From NCBI RefSeq assembly GCF_023715605.1, contig NZ_JAMBOL010000002.1, forward strand, positions 124,001 through 188,000: a stretch of 64,000 nt of DNA, given 5' to 3'. A program made the position numbers and the translations under genes. Source of the DNA: Halalkalibacter oceani. Its GTDB lineage: Bacteria; Bacillota; Bacilli; Bacillales; Bacillaceae_D. Under the pieces are notes generated by a model, which worked only from the letters and a program-made list of their open reading frames with translations, was not told the origin of the DNA and did not search any database. Position 1 is the stretch's first letter, and each line of letters opens with the position of its first letter. Positions 43,651 to 57,311 of the stretch are shown here, one piece after another.

Positions 43651-44735
43651 AAAAGCAGCTGATTTTAGAGGATGGTCACGTGTTTGTCGGCGAAGGCTTT
43701 GGTGCTGACAAAGAGATGAGCGGTGAGGTTGTGTTTAATACCGGAATGACGGGCTATCAGGAAATTTTGTCCGATCTCTCCTATTGCGGCCAAATTGTGA
43801 CGATGACCTATCCGCTCATTGGAAACTACGGTATAAATCGCGATGACTTTGAATCGATCACCCCGGCGATTCATGGCTTGATCGTAAAGGAATATGAAGC
43901 GGAGCCTTCCCATTGGAAGGAGGAGGAATCGCTTGGCACGCTTCTTGAAGCAAAGGGCATTCCAGGTCTTGCCGGGATCGATACGAGAAAGCTGACTAGG
44001 CTGATCCGCGAGCATGGAACGATGAAAGGACGGATTTGTTCATTGGAGGTCGATCCGCAGGTGGTTGCCGCCGAGCTGAGACAGACGGTGATGCCGACGA
44101 ATCAGGTCGAGCTCGTCTCGACAAAGGATGCCTATCACGCGCCCGGGCGCGGAAATCGCGTCGTGCTCGTTGATTTCGGAATGAAGCACGGTATTTTACA
44201 GGAGCTGATCGCCAGACAGTGCGATGTCGTCGTTGTCCCATACAATACGAGCGCAGAGGAAATCATCCGGCTTGGTGCAGACGGTGTGATGCTAAGCAAT
44301 GGCCCGGGGAACCCGGTTCATGTTCCTGGCGCGATTGCGATGATACAGGGGCTACTTGGCCGCGTGCCGATTTTCGGAATCTGTCTCGGTCATCAGCTGC
44401 TCGCTTTGGCGTGCGGCGCGACAACGAGCAAGCTGCGCTTCGGCCATCGCGGCTCGAATCATCCGGTGCGTGAGCTGGCGACAGGGAAAATTGACATTAC
44501 AGCGCAAAACCACGGCTATACCGTAGATCCGGATTCCTTAGTCGATACACGTCTGGAGCTGACGCATGTCGCTGTCAATGACGGAACGGTAGAAGGAGTC
44601 AAGCATCTTAACGCACCGGCGTTCAGCGTCCAATATCATCCGGAGGCCTCGCCGGGTCCGCAGGATGCAAACCCGTTGTTTGATCAGTTTGTGACAATGA
44701 TGGAAGCGGAAAAGAAAGCACGAGTACTTGCGTAA
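43647..44735 (+). CDS. pyrAA: carbamoyl-phosphate synthase, pyrimidine-specific, small (glutaminase) subunit
   Basis: A 362-residue class I glutamine amidotransferase. The N-terminal CPSase small-chain domain contains [14 protein letters not shown]. The nucleophile Cys 246 lies in FGICLGHQ, and the His/Glu pair in [11 protein letters not shown]. It releases ammonia from glutamine to PyrAB. It overlaps pyrC by 4 bp and precedes pyrAB by 20 bp. Confidence 0.96.
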   Translation: MKKQLILEDGHVFVGEGFGADKEMSGEVVFNTGMTGYQEILSDLSYCGQIVTMTYPLIGNYGINRDDFESITPAIHGLIVKEYEAEPSHWKEEESLGTLLEAKGIPGLAGIDTRKLTRLIREHGTMKGRICSLEVDPQVVAAELRQTVMPTNQVELVSTKDAYHAPGRGNRVVLVDFGMKHGILQELIARQCDVVVVPYNTSAEEIIRLGADGVMLSNGPGNPVHVPGAIAMIQGLLGRVPIFGICLGHQLLALACGATTSKLRFGHRGSNHPVRELATGKIDITAQNHGYTVDPDSLVDTRLELTHVAVNDGTVEGVKHLNAPAFSVQYHPEASPGPQDANPLFDQFVTMMEAEKKARVLA

Positions 44736-44755
44736 TAGAGAAGGGAGAGGGAGCA

Positions 44756-47700
44756 ATGGGGAAGCGTGAAGATATTCAGAAAATATTAGTGATCGGTTCG
44801 GGGCCGATTGTCATCGGGCAGGCGGCGGAATTTGATTATGCCGGGACACAGGCTTGTCAGGCACTTAAAGAAGAGGGCTATGAGGTTATTTTGATCAATT
44901 CAAATCCGGCGACAATCATGACGGATACGACGATGGCCGACCGTGTTTATATTGAGCCGATTACGCTTGAATTCGTCAGCCGGATCATCCGCAAAGAACG
45001 TCCCGATGGGATTGTCGCGACGCTTGGCGGACAGACAGGCCTGAATATGGCGATGGAGCTGGAACAAGCGGGAATTCTCGCCGATTACGGAATTGAACTG
45101 CTCGGAACGAATCTTGAGGCGATCCAAAAGGCCGAGGACCGCGACCTCTTCCGCACCTTGATGAATGAGCTGGAGCAGCCGGTGCCGGAAAGCGAAATCG
45201 TCCACACTCTTACGGAAGCGGAAGCATTTGTCGCGCAGATCGGTTTCCCTGTCATTATCCGGCCGGCTTATACGCTCGGCGGCACGGGCGGCGGGATCGC
45301 TCATACGGAAGAAGAGCTGAAAGAAATCGTCACAAGCGGATTGAAGTACAGCCCTGTTACGCAATGTCTGATTGAAAAAAGCATCGCCGGCTTCAAGGAA
45401 GTGGAATATGAAGTGATGCGTGACGCGAAGGACCAGGCGATCGTCGTCTGTAATATGGAAAATATCGATCCTGTCGGCGTCCATACAGGTGACTCGATCG
45501 TCGTTGCTCCGAGTCAGACGTTAACCGACCGCGATTATCAGCGGCTCCGCAACGCGTCATTGACGATTATTCGCGCGCTCGGTATCGAAGGCGGCTGTAA
45601 TGTACAATTTGCCCATGATCCGTTCAGCGATCAGTACTATATTATCGAGGTTAATCCGCGCGTCAGCCGTTCCTCGGCGCTCGCTTCAAAGGCGACCGGT
45701 TACCCGATTGCCAAGATGGCGGCGAAAATTGCCGTCGGCTACAGTCTCGATGAACTGCTGAACCCGATTACCGGGAAAACCTATGCCAGCTTTGAGCCGG
45801 CGCTCGACTATGTGGTGACGAAAATTCCACGCTGGCCGTTTGATAAATTTGATGCTGCCAACCGTTCGCTCGGCACCCAAATGAAAGCAACCGGTGAAGT
45901 GATGGCGATCGGCCGTAATTTGGAAGAGTCGTTGTTAAAAGCTGTTCGCTCTCTGGAGGCCGGCTATGACCATCTCTATGATAAAAAGCTTGCCGAAGCT
46001 CCGACGGAGACGCTTTTGCAGCGGATTGAGAAAGCCGATGATGAACGGCTGTTTACGCTTGCTGAGCTGCTGCGCCGCGGAGAAACCGTACAAGAGCTGA
46101 TCGAACGGACGAAAATTGACCGCTTTTTCATTCAGAAGCTGGCGCGGATGATGAAGCTTGAGCAGGAATTGGCCGGAAAAAAAGGTGATCTCGACGTATT
46201 GCAGAGAGCGAAGGAACGTGGCTTCTCCGATTTGGCAATTGCCCGTCTCTGGCAGATGGAGGAGCGCGCGGTTTACGAGCTTCGCGCGGCGAACGGCCTT
46301 CGTCCTGTTTATAAAATGGTGGACACATGCGCGGCGGAATTTGAATCGGAAACCCCTTATTTTTACGGAACGTACGAAGAAGAAAATGAATCGGTGCGGA
46401 CGGACAAGAAAAGCATCCTCGTCCTCGGCTCCGGCCCGATCCGGATCGGACAGGGCATTGAATTCGATTATGCGACCGTCCATACAGTTTGGGCGATCAA
46501 GGAAGCCGGCTATGAAGCGATTATTATGAACAACAATCCGGAAACCGTCTCAACGGACTTCAGCACGTCAGATAAGCTGTATTTTGAGCCGTTAACGGTT
46601 GAAGATGTGATGCATGTGTTTGAGCTCGAACAGCCGGAAGGGGTGATCGTCCAGTTTGGCGGGCAGACGGCGATTAATCTCGCCGCCGATCTTGAGGCGC
46701 GCGGCGTGCCGATTATCGGGACGTCGCTGGAAAGCATGGACCGCGCCGAGGATCGTGACAAGTTTGAGCAGACGCTGCTGGCGCTCGATATTCCGCAGCC
46801 GCTAGGTAAAACAGCGACGTCGGTCGAAGGAGCGGTGGCGATTGCGACGGAAATCGGCTATCCGGTGCTCGTGCGGCCATCCTATGTGCTTGGCGGCCGG
46901 GCGATGGAAATTGTCTATAAGGAAGAAGAGCTGCTCAACTATATGACGAATGCCGTCAATGTCAATCCGAAGCATCCTGTATTGATTGACCGCTACTTGA
47001 CCGGGAAAGAGCTCGAGGTCGACGCGATTTCTGATGGCGAGAACGTCTTTATTCCGGGAATGATGGAGCATATTGAACGTGCCGGGGTGCATTCAGGCGA
47101 CTCGATCGCTGTCTATCCACCGCAAACCGTTCCTGATGAGTTAAAGCAGAAGGTGATCGAGCGGACGATTGCGATTGCGAGAGGCTTGCGTATCGTCGGC
47201 CTGTTGAACATTCAGTTTGTCTGGCACCGCGACGAAGTGTATGTGCTCGAAGTCAATCCGCGTTCAAGCCGGACCGTGCCGTTTTTAAGCAAAATTACCG
47301 GCGTGCCGATGGCGAACCTCGCAACGAAGGTGATGCTCGGCAAAACCTTGCCGGAGCTTGGCTACGAAACAGGCTATCAGGAAGAAGCGAGTGAGGTGTC
47401 GGTGAAGGTGCCGGTGTTCTCCTTTGCTAAACTCCGTCGCGTTGATATTACGCTCGGACCGGAAATGAAATCGACCGGTGAAGTCATGGGTCGTGACCAG
47501 ACGCTTGAAAAGGCGCTCTACAAAGGCCTGATCGCTTCGGGAATGACGATTCCGACCCACGGTTCAGTCTTGTTTACGATTGCCGACAAAGACAAAGAAG
47601 AGGCGCTCAGCCTCGTGGAGCGCTTCCATCAGATCGGCTTTGATATTCTGGCTACGGCCGGAACGGCAGGCTATATTAAAGCGAAAAACATTCCGGTGAC

Positions 47701-47947
47701 GGTCGTCAACAAAATTGGTGAAGCGAAGCCGCATTTGCTCGACGTGATTCAGCAGGGGGAAGCGCAGTTTGTCATCAATACGCTGACGCGCGGAAAACAG
47801 CCGGCGCGGGATGGCTTCCGCATCCGCCGGGAAGCGGTAGAAAACGGCATCGTCTGCTTAACGTCAATCGATACGGCAGAGGCACTGCTCCGTGTGCTTG
47901 AGTCGATTACGTTTTCGTCAGAATGCATGCCGCAAATGCAGATGTGA
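44756..47947 (+). CDS. pyrAB: carbamoyl-phosphate synthase, pyrimidine-specific, large subunit
   Basis: A 1063-residue enzyme with two homologous ATP-grasp halves: the carboxyphosphate half starts [22 protein letters not shown] and the carbamoyl-phosphate half repeats [23 protein letters not shown] at about residue 558. Glycine-rich ATP loops are [14 protein letters not shown] and [14 protein letters not shown]. The C-terminal MGS-like allosteric domain (from about 935, [20 protein letters not shown]) is where UMP or PRPP would bind. It makes carbamoyl phosphate from bicarbonate, ammonia and two ATP. Confidence 0.97.
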   Translation: MGKREDIQKILVIGSGPIVIGQAAEFDYAGTQACQALKEEGYEVILINSNPATIMTDTTMADRVYIEPITLEFVSRIIRKERPDGIVATLGGQTGLNMAMELEQAGILADYGIELLGTNLEAIQKAEDRDLFRTLMNELEQPVPESEIVHTLTEAEAFVAQIGFPVIIRPAYTLGGTGGGIAHTEEELKEIVTSGLKYSPVTQCLIEKSIAGFKEVEYEVMRDAKDQAIVVCNMENIDPVGVHTGDSIVVAPSQTLTDRDYQRLRNASLTIIRALGIEGGCNVQFAHDPFSDQYYIIEVNPRVSRSSALASKATGYPIAKMAAKIAVGYSLDELLNPITGKTYASFEPALDYVVTKIPRWPFDKFDAANRSLGTQMKATGEVMAIGRNLEESLLKAVRSLEAGYDHLYDKKLAEAPTETLLQRIEKADDERLFTLAELLRRGETVQELIERTKIDRFFIQKLARMMKLEQELAGKKGDLDVLQRAKERGFSDLAIARLWQMEERAVYELRAANGLRPVYKMVDTCAAEFESETPYFYGTYEEENESVRTDKKSILVLGSGPIRIGQGIEFDYATVHTVWAIKEAGYEAIIMNNNPETVSTDFSTSDKLYFEPLTVEDVMHVFELEQPEGVIVQFGGQTAINLAADLEARGVPIIGTSLESMDRAEDRDKFEQTLLALDIPQPLGKTATSVEGAVAIATEIGYPVLVRPSYVLGGRAMEIVYKEEELLNYMTNAVNVNPKHPVLIDRYLTGKELEVDAISDGENVFIPGMMEHIERAGVHSGDSIAVYPPQTVPDELKQKVIERTIAIARGLRIVGLLNIQFVWHRDEVYVLEVNPRSSRTVPFLSKITGVPMANLATKVMLGKTLPELGYETGYQEEASEVSVKVPVFSFAKLRRVDITLGPEMKSTGEVMGRDQTLEKALYKGLIASGMTIPTHGSVLFTIADKDKEEALSLVERFHQIGFDILATAGTAGYIKAKNIPVTVVNKIGEAKPHLLDVIQQGEAQFVINTLTRGKQPARDGFRIRREAVENGIVCLTSIDTAEALLRVLESITFSSECMPQMQM

Positions 47948-47969
47948 GAAGAATAGAGGAGGGACAACG

Positions 47970-50366
<2,397 letters not shown>

Positions 50367-50370
<4 letters not shown>

Positions 50371-51005
50371 GAGAACGTATTGCCCGTTATTTATTAGACA
50401 TTGAAGCGGTTCATCTCCGCCCAAATCAACCATTTACATGGACATCGGGTATCCGGTCGCCGATTTACTGTGACAACCGCCTGACACTCTCGTACCCGGA
50501 AGTTCGCCGGACGATCATTCAAGGATTCGTCGACTATGTGAAAACAGAAAAGATTGACGTCGATGTCATTGCCGGCACGGCAACAGCCGGGATTCCGCAC
50601 GCTGCCTTGTTAAGTGAGGCACTGGAACTGCCGATGATCTATGTCCGTGGAAGCGCGAAGGGACACGGCAAGCAGAATCAAATTGAAGGAAAAGTCGAGC
50701 CGGGACAGAAAGTGATCCTTGTGGAAGATTTGATTTCAACCGGAGGAAGCGTCATTCAGGCCGCTGAGGCACTCCGGGAGAATGACGTCGAAGTCGTAGG
50801 GGTTGTCGCTATTTTTACATATGAATTCAAAAAAGCGGAAGAGGCGCTCAAGGAAGCCAAGCTGCCGACGTACATTCTCACCTCTTATTCCGAGCTGCTG
50901 AAAGTCGCGATGGAAAACGGCACGCTGACCGAAGAAGAAATGGAACGCCTCGCCGAATGGCGCAAAGACCCAGCCTCCACAGACTGGATTAAAGTAAAGA
51001 AATAA
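50367..51005 (+). CDS. pyrE: orotate phosphoribosyltransferase
   Basis: A 212-residue type I PRTase joining orotate and PRPP to give OMP. The PRPP motif VILVEDLISTGGSVIQAAEAL (about 116-136, described here by its ends) is present, as are TSGIRSPIYCDNR and the catalytic-loop Lys in VRGSAKGHGKQNQIEG. ATG 50367 follows GGGAGGG and overlaps the pyrF stop. Last gene of the operon; its TAA lies in the A-run that begins the downstream repeat. Confidence 0.96.
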
Positions 51006-51030
51006 AAAAGAGGTGACGTTCCTCTTTTTT
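51004..51030. terminator. pyr operon terminator (repeat copy 1), bidirectional
   Basis: AAAAAAGAGG and CCTCTTTTTT pair across a 7-base loop. The stem starts within the pyrE stop codon. Confidence 0.88.
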
Positions 51031-51155
51031 ATTTCTGAAGCCGCGAGCATAGGCAGCACCATGTTTTAAAGCGAGCAGGAAAACGGGTTTCTTTCCTGCT
51101 CGCACGTGCAAGCCGAAGCCGCGGTCTCCTTGGGACAGACTACTAAGTTGGATCA

Positions 51156-51182
51156 AAAAAAGAGGTGACGTTCCTCTTTTTT
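51156..51182. terminator. terminator in repeat copy 2
   Basis: The same AAAAAAGAGG/CCTCTTTTTT hairpin as copy 1, 152 bp downstream. It would back up the first terminator and, for the intervening unit, could end a small transcript. Confidence 0.8.
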
Positions 51183-51316
51183 ATTTCTGAAGCCGCGAGC
51201 ATAGGCTGCACCATGTTTTAAAGCGAGCAGGAAAATGGGTTTCTTTCCTGCTCGCACGTGCAAGCCGAAGCCGCAGTCTCCTTGGGATAGACTACTAAGT
51301 TGGATCAAAAAAAGAT

Positions 51317-51356
51317 AAGAGTCTTACTACATTTTTAGATGTAGCAAGGCTCTTTT
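51317..51356. terminator. bidirectional terminator between the repeat and rqcH
   Basis: A long hairpin: AAGAG...CTCTT outside and CTTACTACAT/ATGTAGCAAG inside, with TTTT on the plus side and a T7 run on the minus side. It probably serves rqcH, which ends at 51397 on the minus strand. Confidence 0.75.
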
Positions 51357-51396
51357 GATTTGTTTATGCGATCTGAAAAATAATAGGGCGTCTTTT

Positions 51397-53109
51397 TTAT
51401 TTCCGCAATGACCGGACGAGGTCTTCGTCGGGGGTGACGAACAGCGTTGTTTGCTGTTCATAAATGACAAAGCCGGGCTTGGCTCCGTTCGGCTTTTTGA
51501 CATGGCGGATGCGCGTGTAGTCGACCGGCACAGAGCTTGACTGGCGCGCTTTGCTGAAGTAGGCGGCCACGGTGGCCGCTTCCTGCAATGTCGTCTCGTC
51601 AGGGTCGGTGCTGCGGATCAGCACATGAGAGCCGGGGATGTCCTTCGTATGAAGCCAAATTTCATCCTGGCGGCCGAGCGTGTTTGTTACATAATCATTT
51701 TGCTTGTTGTTTTTGCCGACAAAAAAGTCAATTCCGGTTGAAGAACAGTACTGCTCTACCTGCGGCTTCGTCTCTTTCTTTTTCTTCTTCGGCGCGTGAC
51801 GGCGGCGAAGATAGCCCTCCTCCATTAGCTCTTCACGGATTTCCTCTATATCCCGAGGGGCGGCTGATTCGGTTTGCTGAATGAGCTGATCAAAATAAAC
51901 GATTTCCTCTTCGGCTTTTTTGATTTGCTCTTCGACGACCTTCAGCGAATTTTTCGCCTTGTTATAACGCTTGAAATAGCTTTGCGCGTTTTGCGAGGCG
52001 GTTTTTTGCGGGTCGAGCGGAATGATGATCTTGCCCGCATTTTCGTCGTAATAGTCAATCACCTCGATCTCCTTCGCATGGCGTGGAACGAGGTGGAGAT
52101 TGGCGGTCAACAGTTCGCCGAGCTTTTGATAGAGCGCGGCCTGCTCGGCCTGTTTCAGCGTTTTTTCGAGTTTCTTGATTTTCTTCTCGTTTTTTTGCTT
52201 TTCGTTGCGGAGAAAGCGTTCGAGATCATGAGCCTGCTGCTTGACGCGATCGCGCTCAGCCTTGCCGAAATAAAAGCGGTCGAGCAGCTCACTGACCGTG
52301 GCAAAATGTCTTCTCTCTCCGTCGACATGCTGCAAAGAAAAAGGGGAAAATAGCTCCTTGCCTTGCTTTGTGACGAGCATTTCCGGCTGATAGCGGTGCT
52401 CGCGTGCCATGGAAATGACGTCAAGCACGGCTGGCGGCAACGTCGCTTTATTAACGACAGAGCCGGCGCGGTACAGCATTTCAGCAGCGAGCTGCGGGGA
52501 AAGACCGGCAATTTGTTCGACGAGCTGGCGGTCGATTTTCCCGGCGTTGAAATCAATCCGCCGCAACAGCTGCTCCTCATCGAGCGCAAATGGATCAGCT
52601 TTCTCCTGGTTTGGCGGCAGCTTATACGCATGGCCCGGAAGCACGGTCCGGTAGCTGCTTTGGGACAGGCTGATATGCTTGATGCTGTCCAAAATAAGGC
52701 CTGACTCGGCATCGACGAGCGTGATGTTGCTGTGGCGTCCCATAATTTCCACATAGAGCTTTTTGAACGATTCGTCGCCAAGCTCGTCCTTGCTGCGCAA
52801 CGTGAAAATGATGATCCGTTCCATCTCAAGCTGCTCGATGCTTTCAATCAGACTTCCTTCCAGATGCTTGCGCAGCAGCATGCAAAACATCGGCGGAACA
52901 GCCGGATTGTCATACTTCTCGGTCGTTACATGAATGCGCGCGAAATTGGCGTTGGCCGAAAGCAGGAGCTGGTGGTTTTTTCCGCGGGCGCGAATTGTAA
53001 AAAGCAGTTCCGTTTTAAACGGCTGATATATTTTAGAAATTCTTCCTGACGTCAACAAATGGGAGAGCTCGTTTGTGATCGCCCTTGTCATAAATCCATC
53101 AAATGACAT
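51397..53109 (-). CDS. rqcH: ribosome quality control factor RqcH (YloA/FbpA, NEMF homologue)
   Basis: A 570-residue cytoplasmic protein. The N-terminal NFACT-N domain (FDGFMTRAITNEL, GRISKIYQPFKTELLF) is followed by a central HhH and coiled-coil region (about 275-440, KKIKKLEKTLKQAEQA) and the C-terminal NFACT-R domain (GIDFFVGKNNKQNDYVTN...DEIWLHTKDIPGSHVLIR). In B. subtilis it binds obstructed 50S subunits and recruits tRNA-Ala to add C-terminal alanine tails. The older name as a fibronectin-binding protein comes from homologues. It is the only minus-strand gene in the right half and diverges from the ATPase. Confidence 0.95.
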   Translation of the reverse strand: MSFDGFMTRAITNELSHLLTSGRISKIYQPFKTELLFTIRARGKNHQLLLSANANFARIHVTTEKYDNPAVPPMFCMLLRKHLEGSLIESIEQLEMERIIIFTLRSKDELGDESFKKLYVEIMGRHSNITLVDAESGLILDSIKHISLSQSSYRTVLPGHAYKLPPNQEKADPFALDEEQLLRRIDFNAGKIDRQLVEQIAGLSPQLAAEMLYRAGSVVNKATLPPAVLDVISMAREHRYQPEMLVTKQGKELFSPFSLQHVDGERRHFATVSELLDRFYFGKAERDRVKQQAHDLERFLRNEKQKNEKKIKKLEKTLKQAEQAALYQKLGELLTANLHLVPRHAKEIEVIDYYDENAGKIIIPLDPQKTASQNAQSYFKRYNKAKNSLKVVEEQIKKAEEEIVYFDQLIQQTESAAPRDIEEIREELMEEGYLRRRHAPKKKKKETKPQVEQYCSSTGIDFFVGKNNKQNDYVTNTLGRQDEIWLHTKDIPGSHVLIRSTDPDETTLQEAATVAAYFSKARQSSSVPVDYTRIRHVKKPNGAKPGFVIYEQQTTLFVTPDEDLVRSLRK

Positions 53110-53170
53110 GGCTTTTTCATCCTTCCTTATGTAAGCGGCGTATAAATTGCGATAATGAATTGCTTATCCG

Positions 53171-53199
53171 AGTATAGCATGTTTTTCAATTTGACTGAA
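53171..53199 (-). promoter_or_regulatory. candidate sigma-A promoter for rqcH
   Basis: On the minus strand, TTCAGT and TATACT are spaced by 17 bp, with an extended -10 TGC. It lies about 60 bp upstream of the rqcH start. A weaker plus-strand pair TTGACT (53191) / TATAAG (53212) with a 15-bp spacer may serve the ATPase. Confidence 0.5.
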
Positions 53200-53266
53200 T
53201 AAGATGGCTTGTATAAGAAACAGAAAAACATGAGCCGTTCTATCATGGGGAAACAGAGGTGTCGCA

Positions 53267-55987
53267 ATGAAGTGGTATCAAATGCCGGAAAATGACGTAC
53301 TGCACGCATTACAAGTGGATAAGCATGACGGGCTGTCAGAGCAGGAGGTGAAGAAGCGGCTTCGCACATATGGCGGAAACAAGCTGGAGGAAAAGGAGCG
53401 TCCTTCGGCGTTATTCGTTTTTTTCGGCCAGTTTAAAGACTTTATGGTTCTTGTTCTGCTGGCGGCGACCTTGATTTCAGGCTTGCTGGGCGAGTATATC
53501 GACGCCCTGACGATTATGGTAATCGTTCTTTTAAATGGGATTTTGGGCTTCGTTCAGGAGCGCAAGGCGGAAAAGTCGCTCGATGCGTTGAAGGAGCTGT
53601 CGGCGCCGCAAATGACCGTGCTCAGGGAAGGGCGCTGGGTCAAGGTGCTTTCGACTCAGGTTGTGCCGGGAGATCTCGTCAAGCTGACGAGCGGGGACCG
53701 GATTGGGGCCGATCTTCGGCTGCTTGAGACAAGCGGTTTGCGGATTGAAGAATCCTCTTTGACAGGCGAATCTGTTCCTGTGTATAAAATGGAGCAAGTG
53801 CTTGTGCCGAGCAATGTCGAAATTGCCGATCAAAGTAATATGGCTTTTATGGGGACGCTTGTGACTCAGGGGAGTGGCGTCGGCGTCATTGTTGCGACTG
53901 GAATGAAAACGGAAATGGGAAAAATCGCCCATTTGCTGCAGGAAACGACAACGCTTGTCACGCCTTTGCAGCGGCGGCTTGAACAATTGGGCAAAATTTT
54001 AATCGCCGTCGCGCTCGTGCTGACCGCCTTAGTCGTCCTGATCGGGGTAGTCCAGGGGCATGCGCTTTATACGATGATTTTAGCGGGGGTATCGCTTGCT
54101 GTTGCGGCCATTCCGGAAGGCTTGCCGGCGATCGTCACCGTCGCTTTGGCGCTTGGTGTACAGCGGATGATCAAACGCAAGGCGATTGTCCGAAAGCTCC
54201 CGGCTGTTGAAACGCTCGGCTGCGCGTCGGTGATCTGTTCAGATAAGACAGGCACGTTAACGCAAAATAAAATGACCGTCACCCATCTGTGGGTCGGTGG
54301 TGCCGCATGGGAGGTGACGGGCGGCGGCTATGAGCCGGAAGGGACGTTTTTCAAGCATGGCAAGCAGGCTGATCCTCAGCAAAGCCGCAGGCTCCAGCAG
54401 CTGCTGAGCTACGGCTGGCTGTGCAACAACGCCACTCTTGAGCTCAGGACAGAAAAACAAGGATTGCTGCGCAGACAGAAGCAGGAATACGTGCTTGACG
54501 GTGATCCGACGGAAGGGGCGCTCGTCGTCGCGGCGATGAAGGCCGGCTACGATCAAGAAGAGCTTTCACAGCATTTTTCACGGGAAAAGGAATTTCCGTT
54601 TGATTCGACGAGAAAAATGATGTCGGTTATTGTGAAAGGACGGAACGGCCGGCGTTATGTCATAACAAAGGGAGCTCCCGACGTCATCCTGACCCAATGT
54701 AGGAGCCTCGTCTACGGGACAGCTGAGGAGCCGCTAACGCCAGCCAGAAAAAATGAAGTCGGCCAGGTTGTGAATCAGATGGCGGCTCAGGCGCTGCGGA
54801 CGATCGCGATCGCCTATCGTCCGCTCGACCGGGAAGAGGATTGCCGTCAAGCATTTGAGGCGGAGCGCGGCTTAATCTTCATCGGCTTGCAGGGAATGAT
54901 TGATCCGCCGCGGCCGGAGGTGAAGGAAGCGATTATGGAATGCCGCCAAGCCGGGATCAAAACGGTGATGATCACCGGCGACCATAAAGGGACAGCGGCG
55001 GCGATCGCCGGCCAGCTCGGGATTTTAACTGCGGGCGGCAAGGTGCTTGATGGCGCGACGTTATCCAAGTGGAGCGTTGCTGAGCTGGAGCAGGTTGTTG
55101 ACGATGTTGCCGTTTATGCGCGCGTGTCGCCCGAGCATAAATTAAAAATCGTCAAGGCGCTCCAAGCGAGAGGTCATATTGTCGCCATGACGGGTGATGG
55201 CGTCAATGATGCCCCGGCGATCAAGGCGGCAAACATCGGGATTGCGATGGGAATCACCGGCACGGACGTCGCGAAGGAAGCGTCCTCGCTCATTTTGAGT
55301 GATGATAATTTCGCGACGATTAAAGCGGCGATTAAGGAAGGACGGAACATTTACGAAAACATCCGCAAATTTATCCGTTATATGATGGCGTCCAATGTCG
55401 GTGAAATTCTGGTGATGCTTTTTGCGATGATGCTCGGGATGCCGCTTCCTTTAGTGGCGATTCAGATTCTCTGGATCAATCTCGTCACTGACGGGCTGCC
55501 GGCGATGGCGCTCGGCATGGATCAGGCCGAAGGGGATGTGATGAAGCGTCCGCCTAGAAGTCCGACGGAGGGGGTGTTTGCCCGCGGCCTGACGTGGAAA
55601 ATTTTAAGCCGGGGCTTTATGATTGGCGTCGTGACACTCGTCGCCTTCTCGCTGACGCTTGAGGCTCATCCGGATGAGCTGATTCGCGCGCAAACCGTCG
55701 CTTTCGTCACGCTCGTGATGGCGCAATTGATTCATGTATTTGATTGCCGCAGCGAATATTCAATCTATCATCGCAATCTTTTTGAAAATCGCTACTTGGT
55801 CGGGGCGGTCCTGATCTCGACATTGCTGATGCTCGCTGTCATTTATTATCCGCCATTGCAGGTGATCTTCCATACGGTCGCTTTGACAGAACGCGAATGG
55901 CTGCTCGTTTTGGCGATGGCCTCGATTCCAACCGTCGTCCTTGGCGGCCTTCAATTCATGAAAAGAAGCAAAGCGGCCAGCAAATGA
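53267..55987 (+). CDS. yloB: P-type Ca2+-transporting ATPase (YloB-like)
   Basis: A 906-residue type IIA (SERCA-like) cation pump with ten membrane helices. The N-terminal cation-ATPase domain is at about 1-70. The actuator motif is [10 protein letters not shown] (TGES), the phosphorylated Asp 326 is in [13 protein letters not shown], and [13 protein letters not shown] forms the hinge. Helix 4 carries [12 protein letters not shown], and helix 6 has [13 protein letters not shown], typical Ca2+-binding residues. In B. subtilis YloB is a calcium ATPase important in spore formation. Divergent from rqcH. Confidence 0.92.
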   Translation: MKWYQMPENDVLHALQVDKHDGLSEQEVKKRLRTYGGNKLEEKERPSALFVFFGQFKDFMVLVLLAATLISGLLGEYIDALTIMVIVLLNGILGFVQERKAEKSLDALKELSAPQMTVLREGRWVKVLSTQVVPGDLVKLTSGDRIGADLRLLETSGLRIEESSLTGESVPVYKMEQVLVPSNVEIADQSNMAFMGTLVTQGSGVGVIVATGMKTEMGKIAHLLQETTTLVTPLQRRLEQLGKILIAVALVLTALVVLIGVVQGHALYTMILAGVSLAVAAIPEGLPAIVTVALALGVQRMIKRKAIVRKLPAVETLGCASVICSDKTGTLTQNKMTVTHLWVGGAAWEVTGGGYEPEGTFFKHGKQADPQQSRRLQQLLSYGWLCNNATLELRTEKQGLLRRQKQEYVLDGDPTEGALVVAAMKAGYDQEELSQHFSREKEFPFDSTRKMMSVIVKGRNGRRYVITKGAPDVILTQCRSLVYGTAEEPLTPARKNEVGQVVNQMAAQALRTIAIAYRPLDREEDCRQAFEAERGLIFIGLQGMIDPPRPEVKEAIMECRQAGIKTVMITGDHKGTAAAIAGQLGILTAGGKVLDGATLSKWSVAELEQVVDDVAVYARVSPEHKLKIVKALQARGHIVAMTGDGVNDAPAIKAANIGIAMGITGTDVAKEASSLILSDDNFATIKAAIKEGRNIYENIRKFIRYMMASNVGEILVMLFAMMLGMPLPLVAIQILWINLVTDGLPAMALGMDQAEGDVMKRPPRSPTEGVFARGLTWKILSRGFMIGVVTLVAFSLTLEAHPDELIRAQTVAFVTLVMAQLIHVFDCRSEYSIYHRNLFENRYLVGAVLISTLLMLAVIYYPPLQVIFHTVALTEREWLLVLAMASIPTVVLGGLQFMKRSKAASK

Positions 55988-56332
55988 GTGGTGTTGAGAA
56001 CCGGGACAGAAGTCGGGGAGGAAGGGAAAAAACACGGCAGTCTCTCCGTTTCGTTCCTGCCTCGAGTTTGAGGCAAAACTAGTTAGCGCGGAAGTAGCAA
56101 GAAGGACAACATTTGCGGGCAGGCTGTTGTGAGAAACCCGCTTGAACGATCGTGGCGGTTCCGCACCCTGCTTCGAGGATGAGAAAAAAGGGAAAACCAA
56201 CCTTTTTTTCATCCTCTTTTTGCTTTTCGAGCAGAAGGATTTATCCGGCTGGCGCAATATGATAAACTCCTTGTAGGATGAGCCCGCTCTTTACCACTTG
56301 TTCAAAAAAAATACAGCTGTGGATGTGATAAT
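55988..56332. other. 345-bp intergenic region between yloB and yloC
   Basis: No supported gene. It contains a small hairpin TGCCTC-N6-GAGGCA (56058-56075), a GCGGG...CCCGC pair (about 56125-56150) and the terminator at 56175-56221. No clear promoter for yloC is evident; a TATGAT near 56259 lacks a -35. Confidence 0.6.
56175..56221 (+). terminator. rho-independent terminator downstream of yloB
   Basis: GAGGATGA and TCATCCTC form the base (56175-56182 and 56209-56216), with AAAAAAGG/CCTTTTTT above one bulge, then T5. The loop side contains CCAACCTTTTT, close to the recurrent core. Confidence 0.85.
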
Positions 56333-57217
56333 GTGAAAAGTATGACAGGCTATGGCACTGCCTCGGTCAAAACGAGCTTCGGTACGGTGACGGTGGAGCT
56401 GAAAGCGGTGAATCAACGTTTTCAGGAATGTCATATTCGTCTTCCCCACCACTTGCTGAAATGTGAAGAAGCGATTCGGAAGCAAGTGAAAAAGCAGATC
56501 TTACGAGGAAAAGTCGATCTTTTTGTGACGATTGAGCAGGATGCAACGAGCCTGAAGAAGCTGACGGTTGACACCGCGTTGCTCGACCAGTATATCGAAG
56601 CGGCGAATTTGATTGCCGGCCGGCTTTCTCATGGCGAATCGCAGCGGCTCGATGCGCAATCCCTGCTCTTACATACGGAAATCGCTACCGTCACTCTTGA
56701 TACGGGGGAACGGGCCGAGGAAATGGAGAATGCGATTTTAGAAGCTGTCGCGCTCGCCCTGGCGTCTTTAAATGAAATGCGGCTGCAGGAAGGAGAGCAT
56801 CTCTTCCATGATATTGCCGAATCGTTGCGGCAGCTTGCCTTGCTTTGTGACCAGGTTGAACGCCAGGCGGCAAGCATGCTCGGAGACTATCAGGAAAAAA
56901 TCAAAGCGCGTTTGCAGGAGTATTTGAAGGAGGTCGAGCTTGATCACGATCGCCTGCTGACGGAGGTCGCCCTGCTGGCTGATAAAGCCGATATCCGCGA
57001 GGAAATTGTCAGGCTGCGCTCGCATCTAACCCAGTTCGACCATTATTGTCAGCTTGATGAGGCGATCGGCAGACGTCTCGACTTTCTCGTACAGGAAATG
57101 AACCGCGAAGTGAATACGATTGGCTCGAAGGCTCTTGACACGCAAATCAGGCAGCATGTCGTGGAAATGAAAGGCTTTATTGAGAAAATCAAAGAGCAGG
57201 TGCAAAATATTGAATAG
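56333..57217 (+). CDS. yloC: YicC-family endoribonuclease YloC
   Basis: A 294-residue protein of the YicC/YloC family, recently recognised as endoribonucleases in some bacteria. The N-terminal signature is MTGYGTA...VELKAVNQRFQECHIRLPHHL. The C-terminal DUF1732 end has the conserved EEIVRLRSHLTQF, GRRLDFLVQEMNREVNTIGSKA and VVEMKGFIEKIKEQVQNIE. GTG 56333 gives MKSMTGYG; ATG 56342 is an alternative, and the ribosome binding site is poor for both. It heads the yloC-remA-gmk-rpoZ block. Confidence 0.9.
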   Translation: MKSMTGYGTASVKTSFGTVTVELKAVNQRFQECHIRLPHHLLKCEEAIRKQVKKQILRGKVDLFVTIEQDATSLKKLTVDTALLDQYIEAANLIAGRLSHGESQRLDAQSLLLHTEIATVTLDTGERAEEMENAILEAVALALASLNEMRLQEGEHLFHDIAESLRQLALLCDQVERQAASMLGDYQEKIKARLQEYLKEVELDHDRLLTEVALLADKADIREEIVRLRSHLTQFDHYCQLDEAIGRRLDFLVQEMNREVNTIGSKALDTQIRQHVVEMKGFIEKIKEQVQNIE

Positions 57218-57311
57218 ACGCTAGAATTCGAACGAATTTTCGTATATAGTAAGATTAGTTTGGATAATACTGTTGAGAGTGTTGCTGCTCTCTGAAGTGG
57301 AGGGTATACCC

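Larger units (their letters stand above)
51004..51307. repeat. tandem direct duplication of a 152-bp non-coding unit
   Basis: Two head-to-tail copies, 51004-51155 and 51156-51307, offset by exactly 152 bp, differ at only four positions that I can count (about 97% identity). Each unit holds a terminator hairpin, a perfect 12-bp hairpin (GCGAGCAGGAAA and its complement; 51071-51103 in copy 1) and two GAAGCCGC words. The junctions fall in A6-A7 runs. I see no convincing reading frame in the unit. It fills most of the 391-bp gap between the convergent pyrE and rqcH. Confidence 0.93.

Noticed and set aside
44900-45484. 194-codon antisense frame in pyrAB, and a similar one at 45935-46483
   Set aside because: Both are shadows of the large subunit coding sequence with no family features.
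51004-51307. CRISPR-like or satellite array
   Set aside because: There are only two long units with no spacer structure, so it is a simple tandem duplication.
55897-56257. Open frames on both strands around the yloB end and downstream gap
   Set aside because: They overlap yloB or the terminator, lack ribosome binding sites and show no domain.
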